NCBI RefSeq assembly: GCF_003148885.1
Contig: NZ_QGHD01000003.1
Location: 84,460 to 148,459 of the forward strand
Direction: 5' to 3'
Length of the DNA stretch: 64,000 nt
Source of the DNA: Hallerella porci
GTDB lineage: Bacteria > Fibrobacterota > Fibrobacteria > Fibrobacterales > Fibrobacteraceae
This document shows, piece by piece, positions 1 to 9,173 of the stretch (position 1 is its first letter; every line of letters starts with the position of its first letter). A program made the translations under genes and the position numbers. The notes beneath the pieces are model-generated. The model was not told the DNA's origin, ran no database searches, and saw only the letters and a program-made list of their open reading frames with translations.

Positions 1-1
1 C

Positions 2-1072
2 GTCAACATGGGTCCGCAGCATCCGAGTACTCACGGTGCGCTTCGTCTGCAGCTTCATTTGGACGGTGAAACGATTGTCGAAGTCGTCCCCCACTTTGGC
101 TACATTCATCGCGGCATCGAAAAGCAAGCGGAAAGTCAAAATTATTTGCAATACATTCACTTGTCGGATAGACAAGATTATTTGACTGCAATTCAAAATA
201 ATTTGGGCGTTTGTCTTGCCCTTGAAAAAGGCATGCACATCGGCGTGCCAGAACGCGGCGAATACATCCGCGTGATGATGGCAGAACTTGGGCGCATCGC
301 TTCGCACTTGGTTTTTTACGGTTGCTTTGGCGGTGACTTGGGCGGTCAAACTCCGCTTATTTACGGATTCAAAGAACGCGAAATGATTCACGATATCTTT
401 GATCAAGAAACCGGTTCGCGCTTGACGACGAATTTCTTCCGTCCGGGTGGATCGCGTTACGATGTGACGGAAAATTTCATTCCCCGTGTGAAGAAATTTT
501 TGGAAGTTTTAAAGCCCGCGATGGAAGATTACGAAAATCTCCTTTCGACGAATTTAATCGTTTTGGAACGCACAAAAGGCGTCGGTTATCTTTCGAAAGA
601 AGATGCGATTGCTCTCGGTTGTTCGGGTCCTGTGGCTCGCGCTTCGGGAGTCAATTACGATGTCCGCAAAAATGATCCGTATAGCATTTATGATTCGTTC
701 GATTTCAAGGTGCCTACGGCGACGGAAGGCGATTGCTACGCCCGCTATCAAGTGCGCATCGCTGAAATTCATGAATCGATGAAAATTTTGGAACAGTGCA
801 TTGCGCGCTTCCCCGAAGGGCCTTACCGCAGTAAAGAAAAACCGGTGCGGCTTCCGGCGGGCAGTTATTACGCAGCAAGCGAAACGGCGAAAGGATTGTA
901 TGCGACATACGTCGTGGCGACGACGGGCGATAAACCGTATCGCATTCACACGCGTGGACCGAGCTTTGCAAATCTCGCCGCATTAAATACGATGGTCAAA
1001 GGACTGAAAGTCGCTGACCTGGTCGCTGTGATGGCGACTCTTGACCCCGTCATTCCTGAAATTGATAGGTAA
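2..1072 (+). CDS. nuoD: NADH-quinone oxidoreductase subunit D (5' end outside window)
   Basis: This is the 49-kDa-type subunit of complex I, which with NuoB forms the quinone-reduction site on the cytoplasmic side of the inner membrane. The reading frame is open from base 2 and the family hallmark MGPQHPSTHG begins at base 8; NuoD proteins normally have residues before this motif, so the Met at 8 is internal and the true start lies upstream of the window. Further family signatures are the RPGGSR block and a C-terminal stretch ending in DPVIPEIDR. Whether it is fused to NuoC cannot be seen. nuoH follows after three bases, so no nuoE, nuoF or nuoG lies between them. Confidence 0.96.
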   Translation, partial: VNMGPQHPSTHGALRLQLHLDGETIVEVVPHFGYIHRGIEKQAESQNYLQYIHLSDRQDYLTAIQNNLGVCLALEKGMHIGVPERGEYIRVMMAELGRIASHLVFYGCFGGDLGGQTPLIYGFKEREMIHDIFDQETGSRLTTNFFRPGGSRYDVTENFIPRVKKFLEVLKPAMEDYENLLSTNLIVLERTKGVGYLSKEDAIALGCSGPVARASGVNYDVRKNDPYSIYDSFDFKVPTATEGDCYARYQVRIAEIHESMKILEQCIARFPEGPYRSKEKPVRLPAGSYYAASETAKGLYATYVVATTGDKPYRIHTRGPSFANLAALNTMVKGLKVADLVAVMATLDPVIPEIDR

Positions 1073-1075
1073 ACG

Positions 1076-2158
1076 ATGACTCCATCTATTCCAAATCCGA
1101 TTGGCGACTTTATTCGGGCAAATGTTCCCATTCCCGAACTCGCTTATTTAATCAATGTCATTCTCTGTATCTGCGCCATTTGCGCGGTTGCATTCGGGAG
1201 TGCGATGGTTCTTGTGTATATGGAACGCAAAGTCTGCGCGCATGTGCAATGTCGTTTAGGACCGATGCGTCTCGGTTTCCACGGAACAATTCAAATCGTC
1301 GCCGATACGATTAAGCTGATGCTTAAAGAAGTCTATGCGACGAAAGGCGTCGATAAACTTCTCTTCTTTATGGCGCCGATGGTGCTTTTAACGGCTCCGT
1401 TTATGAGCCTTACGATGATTCCTTTCGGACCGAATTTACAAGTTGCCGAAGTCCCTGTCGCAGTGCCGCTCATTATCGCAGTAAACGGTTTTGGAATTCT
1501 CGGCATTCTTCTCGGCGGTTGGGCTTCGAACAATAAGTATTCGCTTCTCGGGTCTTTGCGTTCGGGCGCACAAATGATTAGCTACGAAATTTCGTATTGT
1601 CTTATTCTTCTCTTTATTGTGATGCTCGCAGGCTCTGCAAGTTTCCGCGATATTACGATGAGTCAGCAAGGAACGATCATCGATTGGTGGATTTTTAAAG
1701 CGCCCGTGATCGGTGTTATCGCATTCATTATGTTCCTCATCAGTTCGACAGCTGAATTAAATCGTGCGCCGTTTGACATCGCCGAAGCAGAACAGGAATT
1801 AACCGGCGGTTATCATACCGAATATAACGGCATGGGATTTGCCATGTTCTATCTCGCGGAATACATTAACTTGGTCACGACTTCTTCGCTTGCGACGGTC
1901 TTCTTCTTTGGCGGATTTTTGCCGCCTTGCATCGGAATTGCCGCTGTCGATCACATTTTGAATTTTGTGCCCGGAGTCATTTGGTTCTTCGTCAAAGTCT
2001 TTGTGATGATTTGGGTTTATATGATGATTCGTTGGACGTTAGTGCGCCCGCGCGTGGATCAGTTGATGAGTTTGGAATGGAAATTTCTCTTGCCGATGAA
2101 TTTGATTCTTCTCGTTCTCGGTGCTGTGTTTATTTCTTTCGGATGGATCATTCAATGA
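1076..2158 (+). CDS. nuoH: NADH-quinone oxidoreductase subunit H
   Basis: Membrane subunit of complex I that links the quinone site to the proton-pumping arm. The 360-residue product is hydrophobic with about eight membrane segments. The loop with ERKVCAHVQCRLGPMR near residues 50-65 and the ELNRAPFD motif near residue 226 followed by EAEQELTGG are typical of NuoH. The start is three bases after the nuoD stop. The stop overlaps the nuoI start in an ATGA arrangement, which indicates translational coupling. Confidence 0.96.
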   Translation: MTPSIPNPIGDFIRANVPIPELAYLINVILCICAICAVAFGSAMVLVYMERKVCAHVQCRLGPMRLGFHGTIQIVADTIKLMLKEVYATKGVDKLLFFMAPMVLLTAPFMSLTMIPFGPNLQVAEVPVAVPLIIAVNGFGILGILLGGWASNNKYSLLGSLRSGAQMISYEISYCLILLFIVMLAGSASFRDITMSQQGTIIDWWIFKAPVIGVIAFIMFLISSTAELNRAPFDIAEAEQELTGGYHTEYNGMGFAMFYLAEYINLVTTSSLATVFFFGGFLPPCIGIAAVDHILNFVPGVIWFFVKVFVMIWVYMMIRWTLVRPRVDQLMSLEWKFLLPMNLILLVLGAVFISFGWIIQ

Positions 2159-2595
2159 AGCAGTATTTTAAACGCATCATTCAATCGTTCAGCTTTTTGA
2201 AAGGCTTCTCGGTCACGGTGAAGTATTTCTTTCAGCCGAAACGAATTGTGACGGAACAATATCCGGAAAACAAAGCGACCTTGAAAATGTATCCGCGTTT
2301 CCGCGGGCGTTTGGAAATGGTCGAAGATGAAAATGGCGAAAATCGCTGCACCGCTTGCGGTATGTGCGAAAAGAGCTGCCCGAACGGAAGCATTAACGTG
2401 CTCCCGACGAAAAATATCGCAGGCAAAAAAGTGCTCGGCAAATACATTTACCGTTTGGACACTTGTACGCAATGCGGCTTCTGCGTAGAAACTTGTCCGT
2501 TTGGCGCAATCCGCATGAATCAAGATTTTGAACTGGCGGATTTTGACCGCAGCCATTTTGAATTGAAATTGAACCAAAAGGAGGGCCGCGCATGA
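2155..2595 (+). CDS. nuoI: NADH-quinone oxidoreductase subunit I (2x[4Fe-4S])
   Basis: Peripheral subunit carrying the two tetranuclear iron-sulfur clusters that hand electrons towards the NuoB cluster. The product is 146 residues and contains two cysteine sets, CTACGMCEKSCP and CTQCGFCVETCP. The open frame runs far upstream inside nuoH, but the ATG at 2155 is chosen because it overlaps the nuoH stop (ATGA) and begins with MKQYFKRII, a normal NuoI N-terminus. The stop overlaps the nuoJ start. Confidence 0.95.
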   Translation: MKQYFKRIIQSFSFLKGFSVTVKYFFQPKRIVTEQYPENKATLKMYPRFRGRLEMVEDENGENRCTACGMCEKSCPNGSINVLPTKNIAGKKVLGKYIYRLDTCTQCGFCVETCPFGAIRMNQDFELADFDRSHFELKLNQKEGRA

Positions 2596-3137
2596 TGAGT
2601 CTCATTTCGGACGCGCTCTTTTCGGATTTGATGTTTTATGTCATCGCTCTTTTGATGATCGTCGCAGCGATTATCACGATTACCGCAAAGAATCTTTTGC
2701 AGAGCGCAGTATTTCTCATTATTTCATTTATTGGCACCGCGATGCTTTACCTGATGCTTCACGCCGAATTTATTGCGATGGCGCAGATAATGGTTTATGC
2801 GGGCGGCGTTGTTATCTTTGTCATCTTTACTGTGCTTTTAACGAGTCACTTGGGCGAATCCGCTTTCCGCATTAAACTTCCGCGGAATTTTATCGCGATT
2901 GCGCTTGCGGGCGGTCTTCTCTTTACTCTCGTCCGCTTCCTTTTGAAAGCGCAGGATATTCAAACGGCTGTGCCCGCATCGGCTTCGGATTATGCGACTC
3001 TCCCGCAGCTTGCGCTTCGGCTTTTGTCTGCAGATCCCGCGGGATTTTTAATTCCATTTGAACTCGTCAGCTTTATTTTGTTAGTGACTCTCATCTGCGC
3101 TATTACCGTAGCGCGTAAAATCAAGGGGGAAGAATGA
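2592..3137 (+). CDS. nuoJ: NADH-quinone oxidoreductase subunit J
   Basis: Hydrophobic complex I subunit of 181 residues with about five membrane segments, contributing to the proton path next to NuoK. The segment around MAQIMVYAGGVVIFVIF is the characteristic NuoJ third helix. A strong ribosome site AAGGAGG lies just upstream, inside the nuoI tail. Two ATG codons, at 2592 and 2595, are possible; 2592 overlaps the nuoI stop. The 3' end overlaps nuoK by four bases. Confidence 0.94.
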   Translation: MMSLISDALFSDLMFYVIALLMIVAAIITITAKNLLQSAVFLIISFIGTAMLYLMLHAEFIAMAQIMVYAGGVVIFVIFTVLLTSHLGESAFRIKLPRNFIAIALAGGLLFTLVRFLLKAQDIQTAVPASASDYATLPQLALRLLSADPAGFLIPFELVSFILLVTLICAITVARKIKGEE

Positions 3138-3439
3138 CCCTCGAACATTGCTTAATTCTTTCGTTTATTCTTTTCGCCATCGGAACTTGCGGCGTTTTAC
3201 GTCAGCGTCACATGGTCGGGATGCTCATTTCCATTGAAATTATGCTGAACGCGGCGAATATGAATTTCATTTCGTTTGCGTATTTCAAAGCGCTCGATGC
3301 GACGGCGGGAGCCATTTTCAGCATTTTCGTCATCGCGATTACCGCTTGCGAAATGGCGATTGCCTTAGCGATTGTGGTCAGTATGTACCGCAGACATCAC
3401 AGTTTGGACGTTAACCAGTTGAGGGATATCCATGAGTGA
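3134..3439 (+). CDS. nuoK: NADH-quinone oxidoreductase subunit K
   Basis: Small antiporter-related membrane subunit of 101 residues, the usual NuoK length, with three helices. The middle helix holds SIEIMLNAANMNF with the conserved membrane glutamate, and the third holds AITACEMAIALAIV with the second conserved glutamate. The start overlaps the nuoJ stop (ATGA) and the end overlaps nuoL by eight bases, so the genes are tightly coupled. Confidence 0.96.
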   Translation: MTLEHCLILSFILFAIGTCGVLRQRHMVGMLISIEIMLNAANMNFISFAYFKALDATAGAIFSIFVIAITACEMAIALAIVVSMYRRHHSLDVNQLRDIHE

Positions 3440-5351
3440 GTTTCTGATTTCCCATAGCTATTGGATTCTTCTCTTACCGTTTTTGAGTTTCCTCATCAAC
3501 GGACTCTTCCTTGCGAAGAATCACCGCAAAGCCGCAGGCGCACTTTCCGTGACTCTTGCTGGGCTTTCCATGCTTTATGCGATTGCAGTCGTGAGCATTT
3601 ACTTTGCAAATTTTGCGCCGCAGACTCTTATCGCGTGGAAATTCCCTTTCCTTTCTTTTTCAAAAACTCTCTTCGCCGAAGCTGCGTTCTTACTCGATCC
3701 GCTTTCTGCGATGATGGTCTTTGTCGTCTCGGTTATCGCATTCTTCGTGAACATTTACAGCTTAGGCTACATGCGCGAAGACCGCGCCGAAGGTCGCTTC
3801 TTCTCGCTGCTTTCATTTTTCACCTTTTCGATGCTCGGGCTCGTCATTGCGACAGGCGTTTTCCAGATGTACTTCTTCTGGGAACTCGTCGGCATCGCGA
3901 GTTATTTGCTCATCGGATTTTGGTATGAACGTCCGCAGGCGATTGCCGCTTCGAAGCAAGCGTTTATCGTCACCCGTTTCGCAGACAGTTTCTTCCTCTT
4001 AGGAATTGTCCTCGTCAGTTATGTAGTTGGCTCATTCCAATTTGGATTCTTAAATGTCGTGCGCCCCGAAGTGATGACGGGAACGGTTTCCATCGGACTT
4101 TGGGATGTAAGCGCTCACGATGCGCTCGTTCTCGGATCGGTTTTGATTTTCATCGGCGGTTGGGGAAAAAGTGCGATGTTCCCGCTCCATATTTGGCTTC
4201 CGAATGCGATGGAAGGTCCAACGCCGGTTTCGTCGATTATTCACTCGGCGACGATGGTCGTTGCAGGCGTTTACTTGGTCGCAAGACTTTTCCCATTCTT
4301 CTCGGCTTGCGAAGGCACTTTGGAAATCGTCGGAACAGTCGGCGCATTTACCGCGATTTTTGCAGCGGTTATCGCTTGCACACAACGCGACATTAAACGC
4401 ATTCTCGCCTACTCCACTCTTTCGCAGCTCGGTTATATGATGTTCGGGCTCGGCGTTTCGGCAACGGCCGCAGCGAGCTTCCACGTTTTCAACCACGCCT
4501 TTTTCAAATGTATGCTCTTCCTTGTCGCAGGTTCCCTCATTCATCAAGTGGAAACGAATGACCTCGATAAAATGGGCGGACTGCGGAAAAAGATGCCGTT
4601 TACTTATGTGGCCGCTTTGATCGCTTGCCTTTCGATTTCAGGAATTCCTCCGTTCTCCGGATTTTTCTCGAAAGATGAAATTCTCTCGGGCGCATTAAAT
4701 TCGGGGCATCCGGTCATTTTTGCCGTCGGATTTATCACGAGTGCGCTCACCGCATTCTACATGTTCCGCTTATTCTTCCTCGCCTTCCACGGAAAACCGC
4801 GGAGCGAAGATATCGCGCATGCTCACGAAGATTTCGCGATGACTCTTCCGATTGTTTGCTTAGCAGTTCCTTCTCTTGCAAGCGGATTTCTTTGCAAAGG
4901 TCTTTTTGAAAAATTCTTTGAATCGTCTGCAGAACCGATTGCTTCGGGCGCATTAACGCCTCTCGCCGCTTATGTTCCGTACTTGGCAACGGGCGCAGGA
5001 GTTCTCGGCATTTTAGTCGCGTGGATTTTATATGCAAGTCCCAAAGCGAATATTTCTCGCGCACTCGATTCGACGAATCGTTCTCTTCTTTATCGGACGA
5101 TTTATCATAAATTTTACTTTGACGAAGGCTATTATGCGTTCACGCGGCAGTTTATTTTCCGCGGGGTGGCGGCAACCGCCAAAGCATTCGAAGATTATGT
5201 CATCGGCGGCCTCGTGAAAGCGGTGACGGCTCTTCTCCGTTTTGCAGGAGTTCTCGTCCGCGAAATGCAATCCGGTTACCTTTCTTTTTACATCGGCACT
5301 TTAATCGTCGGCGTCATTTTGTGGCGCTATCTCGGCGGACTTCCCATCTAA
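3432..5351 (+). CDS. nuoL: NADH-quinone oxidoreductase subunit L
   Basis: Distal antiporter-like proton-pumping subunit of complex I with the long lateral helix at its C-terminus. The product is 639 residues with many membrane segments. Family signatures are FWELVGIASYLLIGFW, the HIWLPNAMEGPTPVSSIIHSATMV block and TQRDIKRILAYSTLSQLGYM. Length is normal for NuoL. nuoM starts nine bases downstream with its own weak ribosome site. Confidence 0.96.
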   Translation: MSEFLISHSYWILLLPFLSFLINGLFLAKNHRKAAGALSVTLAGLSMLYAIAVVSIYFANFAPQTLIAWKFPFLSFSKTLFAEAAFLLDPLSAMMVFVVSVIAFFVNIYSLGYMREDRAEGRFFSLLSFFTFSMLGLVIATGVFQMYFFWELVGIASYLLIGFWYERPQAIAASKQAFIVTRFADSFFLLGIVLVSYVVGSFQFGFLNVVRPEVMTGTVSIGLWDVSAHDALVLGSVLIFIGGWGKSAMFPLHIWLPNAMEGPTPVSSIIHSATMVVAGVYLVARLFPFFSACEGTLEIVGTVGAFTAIFAAVIACTQRDIKRILAYSTLSQLGYMMFGLGVSATAAASFHVFNHAFFKCMLFLVAGSLIHQVETNDLDKMGGLRKKMPFTYVAALIACLSISGIPPFSGFFSKDEILSGALNSGHPVIFAVGFITSALTAFYMFRLFFLAFHGKPRSEDIAHAHEDFAMTLPIVCLAVPSLASGFLCKGLFEKFFESSAEPIASGALTPLAAYVPYLATGAGVLGILVAWILYASPKANISRALDSTNRSLLYRTIYHKFYFDEGYYAFTRQFIFRGVAATAKAFEDYVIGGLVKAVTALLRFAGVLVREMQSGYLSFYIGTLIVGVILWRYLGGLPI

Positions 5352-5360
5352 AGGTTTCGT

Positions 5361-6872
5361 ATGATAAGCACAATCCTCTTTAATTCTATTTGGATTCTTC
5401 CGCTGATTGCGGTTCTTGTCTGCGCTCCCATTTCCCGCTCGCAAACAAAGACCATCAAACGGATTCATTTGACATTTGCGGGAATTGTTTTAGCGATTGC
5501 CGCTGGGCTCGTCTATTACACTTACACGCTGACGATGCCGCTCGGAATTCCTTCGGGCAATAAACCGTTTGTTCAATATCTGACGGATTTTGAATGGCTT
5601 CCGGCGATTCACGCCCATTATACGATGGCGACGGATGCTCTCGGCATTTTACTCGTCTTCTTAACCGCGGTAATTGTCTTCACCGGAATGCTCGCTAGCT
5701 GGAAAGTGGATCATCAACAAAAAGAATTCTTCGCGTTGATGCAACTTCTCGGCACCGCCGTTTACGGCGTCTTCATGAGCTTTGATTTGGTTCTCTTCTT
5801 CATCTTTTACGAGATGGAAGCGCTCTGCATGTATTTAATGATTGCGGGCTGGGGAACGGGCAACAAAGATTACGGCGGTAAGAAATTAACGCTCACTTTG
5901 GCGCTCGGCAGTGCGATGGTACTTTCGACTCTCTTCGGAATTTTCATCGAAAGCGGAGCGACGACGTGGAATATTCTTTCTCTCGCAGACGTTAAACTCC
6001 CGATGAGTTTCCAAATGTGGGCTTTCCCGATGCTCTTTATGGGATTCGCCGTTTCGGGTTCACTTTTCCCGTTCCATTTTTGGTCGCCCGATGGTCACGC
6101 TTCGGCGCCGACGGCAGTTTCGATGCTTGCCGCAGGTGTGATGATGAAAATGGGACCGTTTGCCTGCTTACGAGTCGCTATTTACTTAATGCCCGAAGCT
6201 GCAAAAATTTATTTGCCCTATATCGCTTTCCTCGTCATCTTTAATGTCGCCGTGGCGTGCTTTATCGCCATTCGGCACCGCGATCTCAAATACATTACCG
6301 CTTACAGTTCTATTTCACACTTAGGACTCATCTTCCTCGGACTTGCTGCGGCAACTCCGCTCGCCTTCCGCGGTGCTGCGCTTCAAATGCTTTCGCACGG
6401 ATTTCTCACCGGACTTTTCTTTGCAAGCATCGGGATGATTTACGGCAGAACGCATACGCGGAATATTGACGAAATGGGCGGCTTAATGCGGATTATGCCA
6501 TTCCTCGGCGTTGCCTTTACCATCGCCGGTTTTGCAGGCCTCGGGCTCCCAGGACTTTCGGGATTTGTTGCAGAAACTTCAATTTTCATCGGCAGCTTCC
6601 AAAGTCCTATTCCGCATGTGAAAATTGTAACGATTCTCGGAATCCTTTCGATTACTGCGACTGCGGTTTATATTTTGCAAACTGCAAACCGAATGCTTTC
6701 GGGCCCGGTGAAAGTGGAAAAATTCAAAACTCTCACCGACGCCGACTTTATCGAAAAGACGACTCTCGTCATCATTATGGCTTGCCTTTTCGGTATCGGT
6801 CTTTTCCCCGGTTGGATTTCGGAATTTCTCGATACAGCAATCGCTCCTATTTACGCCAATTTAATGAGGTAA
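5361..6872 (+). CDS. nuoM: NADH-quinone oxidoreductase subunit M
   Basis: Antiporter-like proton-pumping subunit of complex I, 503 residues and polytopic. Signatures include FIFYEMEALCMYL with the conserved membrane glutamate, PFHFWSPDGHASAPTAVSML, and RHRDLKYITAYSSISHLG. It lies between nuoL and nuoN in the standard order, four bases ahead of nuoN. No unusual features were seen. Confidence 0.95.
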   Translation: MISTILFNSIWILPLIAVLVCAPISRSQTKTIKRIHLTFAGIVLAIAAGLVYYTYTLTMPLGIPSGNKPFVQYLTDFEWLPAIHAHYTMATDALGILLVFLTAVIVFTGMLASWKVDHQQKEFFALMQLLGTAVYGVFMSFDLVLFFIFYEMEALCMYLMIAGWGTGNKDYGGKKLTLTLALGSAMVLSTLFGIFIESGATTWNILSLADVKLPMSFQMWAFPMLFMGFAVSGSLFPFHFWSPDGHASAPTAVSMLAAGVMMKMGPFACLRVAIYLMPEAAKIYLPYIAFLVIFNVAVACFIAIRHRDLKYITAYSSISHLGLIFLGLAAATPLAFRGAALQMLSHGFLTGLFFASIGMIYGRTHTRNIDEMGGLMRIMPFLGVAFTIAGFAGLGLPGLSGFVAETSIFIGSFQSPIPHVKIVTILGILSITATAVYILQTANRMLSGPVKVEKFKTLTDADFIEKTTLVIIMACLFGIGLFPGWISEFLDTAIAPIYANLMR

Positions 6873-6876
6873 AATC

Positions 6877-8301
6877 ATGACGAATTTTATTTTACCCGAT
6901 ATTTTGCTTTTGATTTTTCCGTTTGCGGTAATCATTTTGCATTTTCTTTTCCCGAAAAAACACGAACTTCCCTTCCGTTTTTCGGCGGTCTTTTTCATCG
7001 GCATTTTTGTGCTTCTCAACTGCCTTTTGGTCGGTGGCGCGCAGACATTCCTCTCGAATTGGACGATTGATAGCTTTGGCATTTTAATGCGCGAAGTTTT
7101 GGTCTTGGGAACTCTTCTCGCAATTCTCTTTGCGAAAGATTACTTTGACCATCCCGCAGACGGAAAACCGCGTTTGCATCAATTCGCAGAATTTTCGGCG
7201 GCGATTGCTGCGGCAACTTTCGGCGGATTTATCGTCGTCTCGGCAAATGAACTCTTGACTCTTTTCCTCGGGCTTGAACTGGCAACTCTTCCGATGTATG
7301 CGCTCAGCGCTTGGAATAAAGCGGATCCGCAAGGCTCGGAAGCGGGAACGAAATACATTCTCATGGGAAGTGTTGCGACTGCATTCGAACTTTTCGGAAT
7401 GAGTTATCTCTACGGTTTTTCGGGAAGTATGCATTTTAATGCCATCGCGGAAGCGGTTTCTGCAAGCCCGATGAATCCACTTCTTTGGATTTCGGCGCTT
7501 TTCCTCTTCTGCGGAATCGGATTTAAGTTGACGCTTTTCCCATTCCACACTTGGGCTCCCGATGTTTACGAAGGCGCTCCGACGCCGGTGACCGCAGCAC
7601 TTGCTGTGACGAGTAAAACGGTCGCTATCGCATTTGTCGCCGTTCTCGTTTACGGTCCGCTTCAAGCCATTCACGCCGAATTGATTCCGTTCATTTCCAT
7701 TCTCGCGGGCGTAACCATTTTCGCGGGTAACTTGGGCGCAATGAAGCAATCTAGACTGCGCCGCTTTATGGCTTACAGTTCTATTTCGCAAGCGGGTTAC
7801 ATCTTGGTCGCGCTCAATGGTCCCGAAGTCACCGCAAAAACCGCAGTCGTCTTCTACCTTTTCCTTTATGCGCTTTCGAATTATCTCGCATTCTTCGTCT
7901 TCGGAATCATCGGACAAAAACGCCCCGAATCTTTTCATTCTCTTTCGGGACTTGCAAAAGAATGTCCGAGTTTAGCGGTTGCGATTGCAGTTGCCGCATT
8001 CAGTTTAGCGGGAATTCCCCCACTCGCAGGATTCGTTGGAAAATTCTTCCTCTTTGAAAGTGCTGCTAGCGCGGGCACTTATTTCCTCGTCGCCTTTGCG
8101 TGCTTAAACAATGTCATCGCTCTCTACTACTACTTGCAACTGGTGAAGAGCGCGTGGGTCGATCCTGCCGACACGGCTTTAGCCCCGATTGAAATCAATC
8201 GTCGCCAAAAAGTCTGCATTATTCTTCTCACGGCGGGCGTTATTTTAGCGGGCGTTCTCCCCTTCCTCAGCAGCAACATTGCGATGGTAATGCGGAGTTA
8301 A
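6877..8301 (+). CDS. nuoN: NADH-quinone oxidoreductase subunit N
   Basis: Third antiporter-like pumping subunit of complex I, 474 residues and polytopic. Signatures are LFLGLELATLPMYAL with the membrane glutamate, PFHTWAPDVYEGAPTPVTA, and RLRRFMAYSSISQAGY. It is the last gene of the nuo run and is followed by an intrinsic terminator that it shares with the convergent xth gene. Confidence 0.95.
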   Translation: MTNFILPDILLLIFPFAVIILHFLFPKKHELPFRFSAVFFIGIFVLLNCLLVGGAQTFLSNWTIDSFGILMREVLVLGTLLAILFAKDYFDHPADGKPRLHQFAEFSAAIAAATFGGFIVVSANELLTLFLGLELATLPMYALSAWNKADPQGSEAGTKYILMGSVATAFELFGMSYLYGFSGSMHFNAIAEAVSASPMNPLLWISALFLFCGIGFKLTLFPFHTWAPDVYEGAPTPVTAALAVTSKTVAIAFVAVLVYGPLQAIHAELIPFISILAGVTIFAGNLGAMKQSRLRRFMAYSSISQAGYILVALNGPEVTAKTAVVFYLFLYALSNYLAFFVFGIIGQKRPESFHSLSGLAKECPSLAVAIAVAAFSLAGIPPLAGFVGKFFLFESAASAGTYFLVAFACLNNVIALYYYLQLVKSAWVDPADTALAPIEINRRQKVCIILLTAGVILAGVLPFLSSNIAMVMRS

Positions 8302-8316
8302 CCCTTCCGAGTCAAT

Positions 8317-8350
8317 TCAAAAAGGCACCCGATTGGGCGCCTTTTTTATT
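8317..8350. terminator. Bidirectional intrinsic terminator between nuoN and xth
   Basis: A run of A, then GGCACCC, a GATT loop, GGGCGCC and a run of T form a stem of about twelve pairs with one A-C mismatch. A and T runs on both sides let it act for both convergent genes. Confidence 0.8.
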
Positions 8351-8366
8351 GGGACTTTTCAAAAAT

Positions 8367-9158
8367 TTAAGTGTTAATCGGCGGAAAAGGAAGTTCCAAA
8401 TCAACGCTAATAGGACAATGATCCGAGCCTTGAACTTGGGGATAAATTTGCGCATCGGTAACGTTTTGCGCTAACGCCGAATCGACGAAAGCATAATCAA
8501 TTCGCCAACCGATATTGCGTTCACGGGAATTTGCCCGATTAGACCACCACGAATACGCATCGGAAACATTCGGATGCAAAGTGCGGAAAGTATCTTCAAA
8601 ACCGGCGGCGATATATTTATCAATCCAAGCGCGTTCAATCGGCAAAAAGCCGCTCACGTTTTCGTTTTCTTTCGGACGAGTGATGTCGAGTTCGGTATGG
8701 CAAGTATTGTAATCGCCGAGAGTTACCACATGACGTCCGCGCTTAAGCCATTCCAAGCTGTTGTCCAAAAAGGCATCGTAAAAGCGCAATTTATAATCGA
8801 CGCGGTCTTCGCCTTGTCCACCGTTCGGAAAATAAATGGAATTTAAAACCCAATCGGGAAAGACGAGCTGCACAACGCGACCTTCTTCGTCAAATTCTTC
8901 GATGCCAAAACCGTATTCGACGGAGTCGGGTTCAATTTGACTTAAAATCGCAGTGCCGCTGTAGCCCTTTTTCTTTTGACAAGGATTCCAATAGCAGAAA
9001 TATCCTTCGGGCGAGGCAATCGTCTCGGGAATTTGATCTTCTTCCGCACGAATTTCTTGTAAACAAAGAAGTTCAGGCTGCGTCGTCTTAAACCAATCGG
9101 CAAATCCTTTCTTTTCGGCAGAACGGATGCCGTTCACATTCCAACTATAAATGCGCAT
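8367..9158 (-). CDS. xth: Exodeoxyribonuclease III / AP endonuclease
   Basis: Base-excision-repair enzyme that cuts 5' of abasic sites and has 3'-5' exonuclease activity, acting in the cytoplasm on DNA. The 263-residue protein belongs to the endonuclease/exonuclease/phosphatase family. Metal and catalytic residues are visible: N7 in SWNVNG, E35 in CLQEI, D149 and N151 in LGDYN, and D246-H247 in GSDHCP. Length matches ExoA/ExoIII proteins. It converges on nuoN and lies 15 bases from the lipoprotein gene upstream of it. Confidence 0.94.
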   Translation of the reverse strand: MRIYSWNVNGIRSAEKKGFADWFKTTQPELLCLQEIRAEEDQIPETIASPEGYFCYWNPCQKKKGYSGTAILSQIEPDSVEYGFGIEEFDEEGRVVQLVFPDWVLNSIYFPNGGQGEDRVDYKLRFYDAFLDNSLEWLKRGRHVVTLGDYNTCHTELDITRPKENENVSGFLPIERAWIDKYIAAGFEDTFRTLHPNVSDAYSWWSNRANSRERNIGWRIDYAFVDSALAQNVTDAQIYPQVQGSDHCPISVDLELPFPPINT

Positions 9159-9173
9159 GCGCCAAAGATAGTT

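Noticed and set aside
7084..7938. A 284-codon minus-strand frame inside nuoN
   Set aside because: Antisense shadow of nuoN; very rich in Arg, Cys and Ser with no membrane segment or motif.
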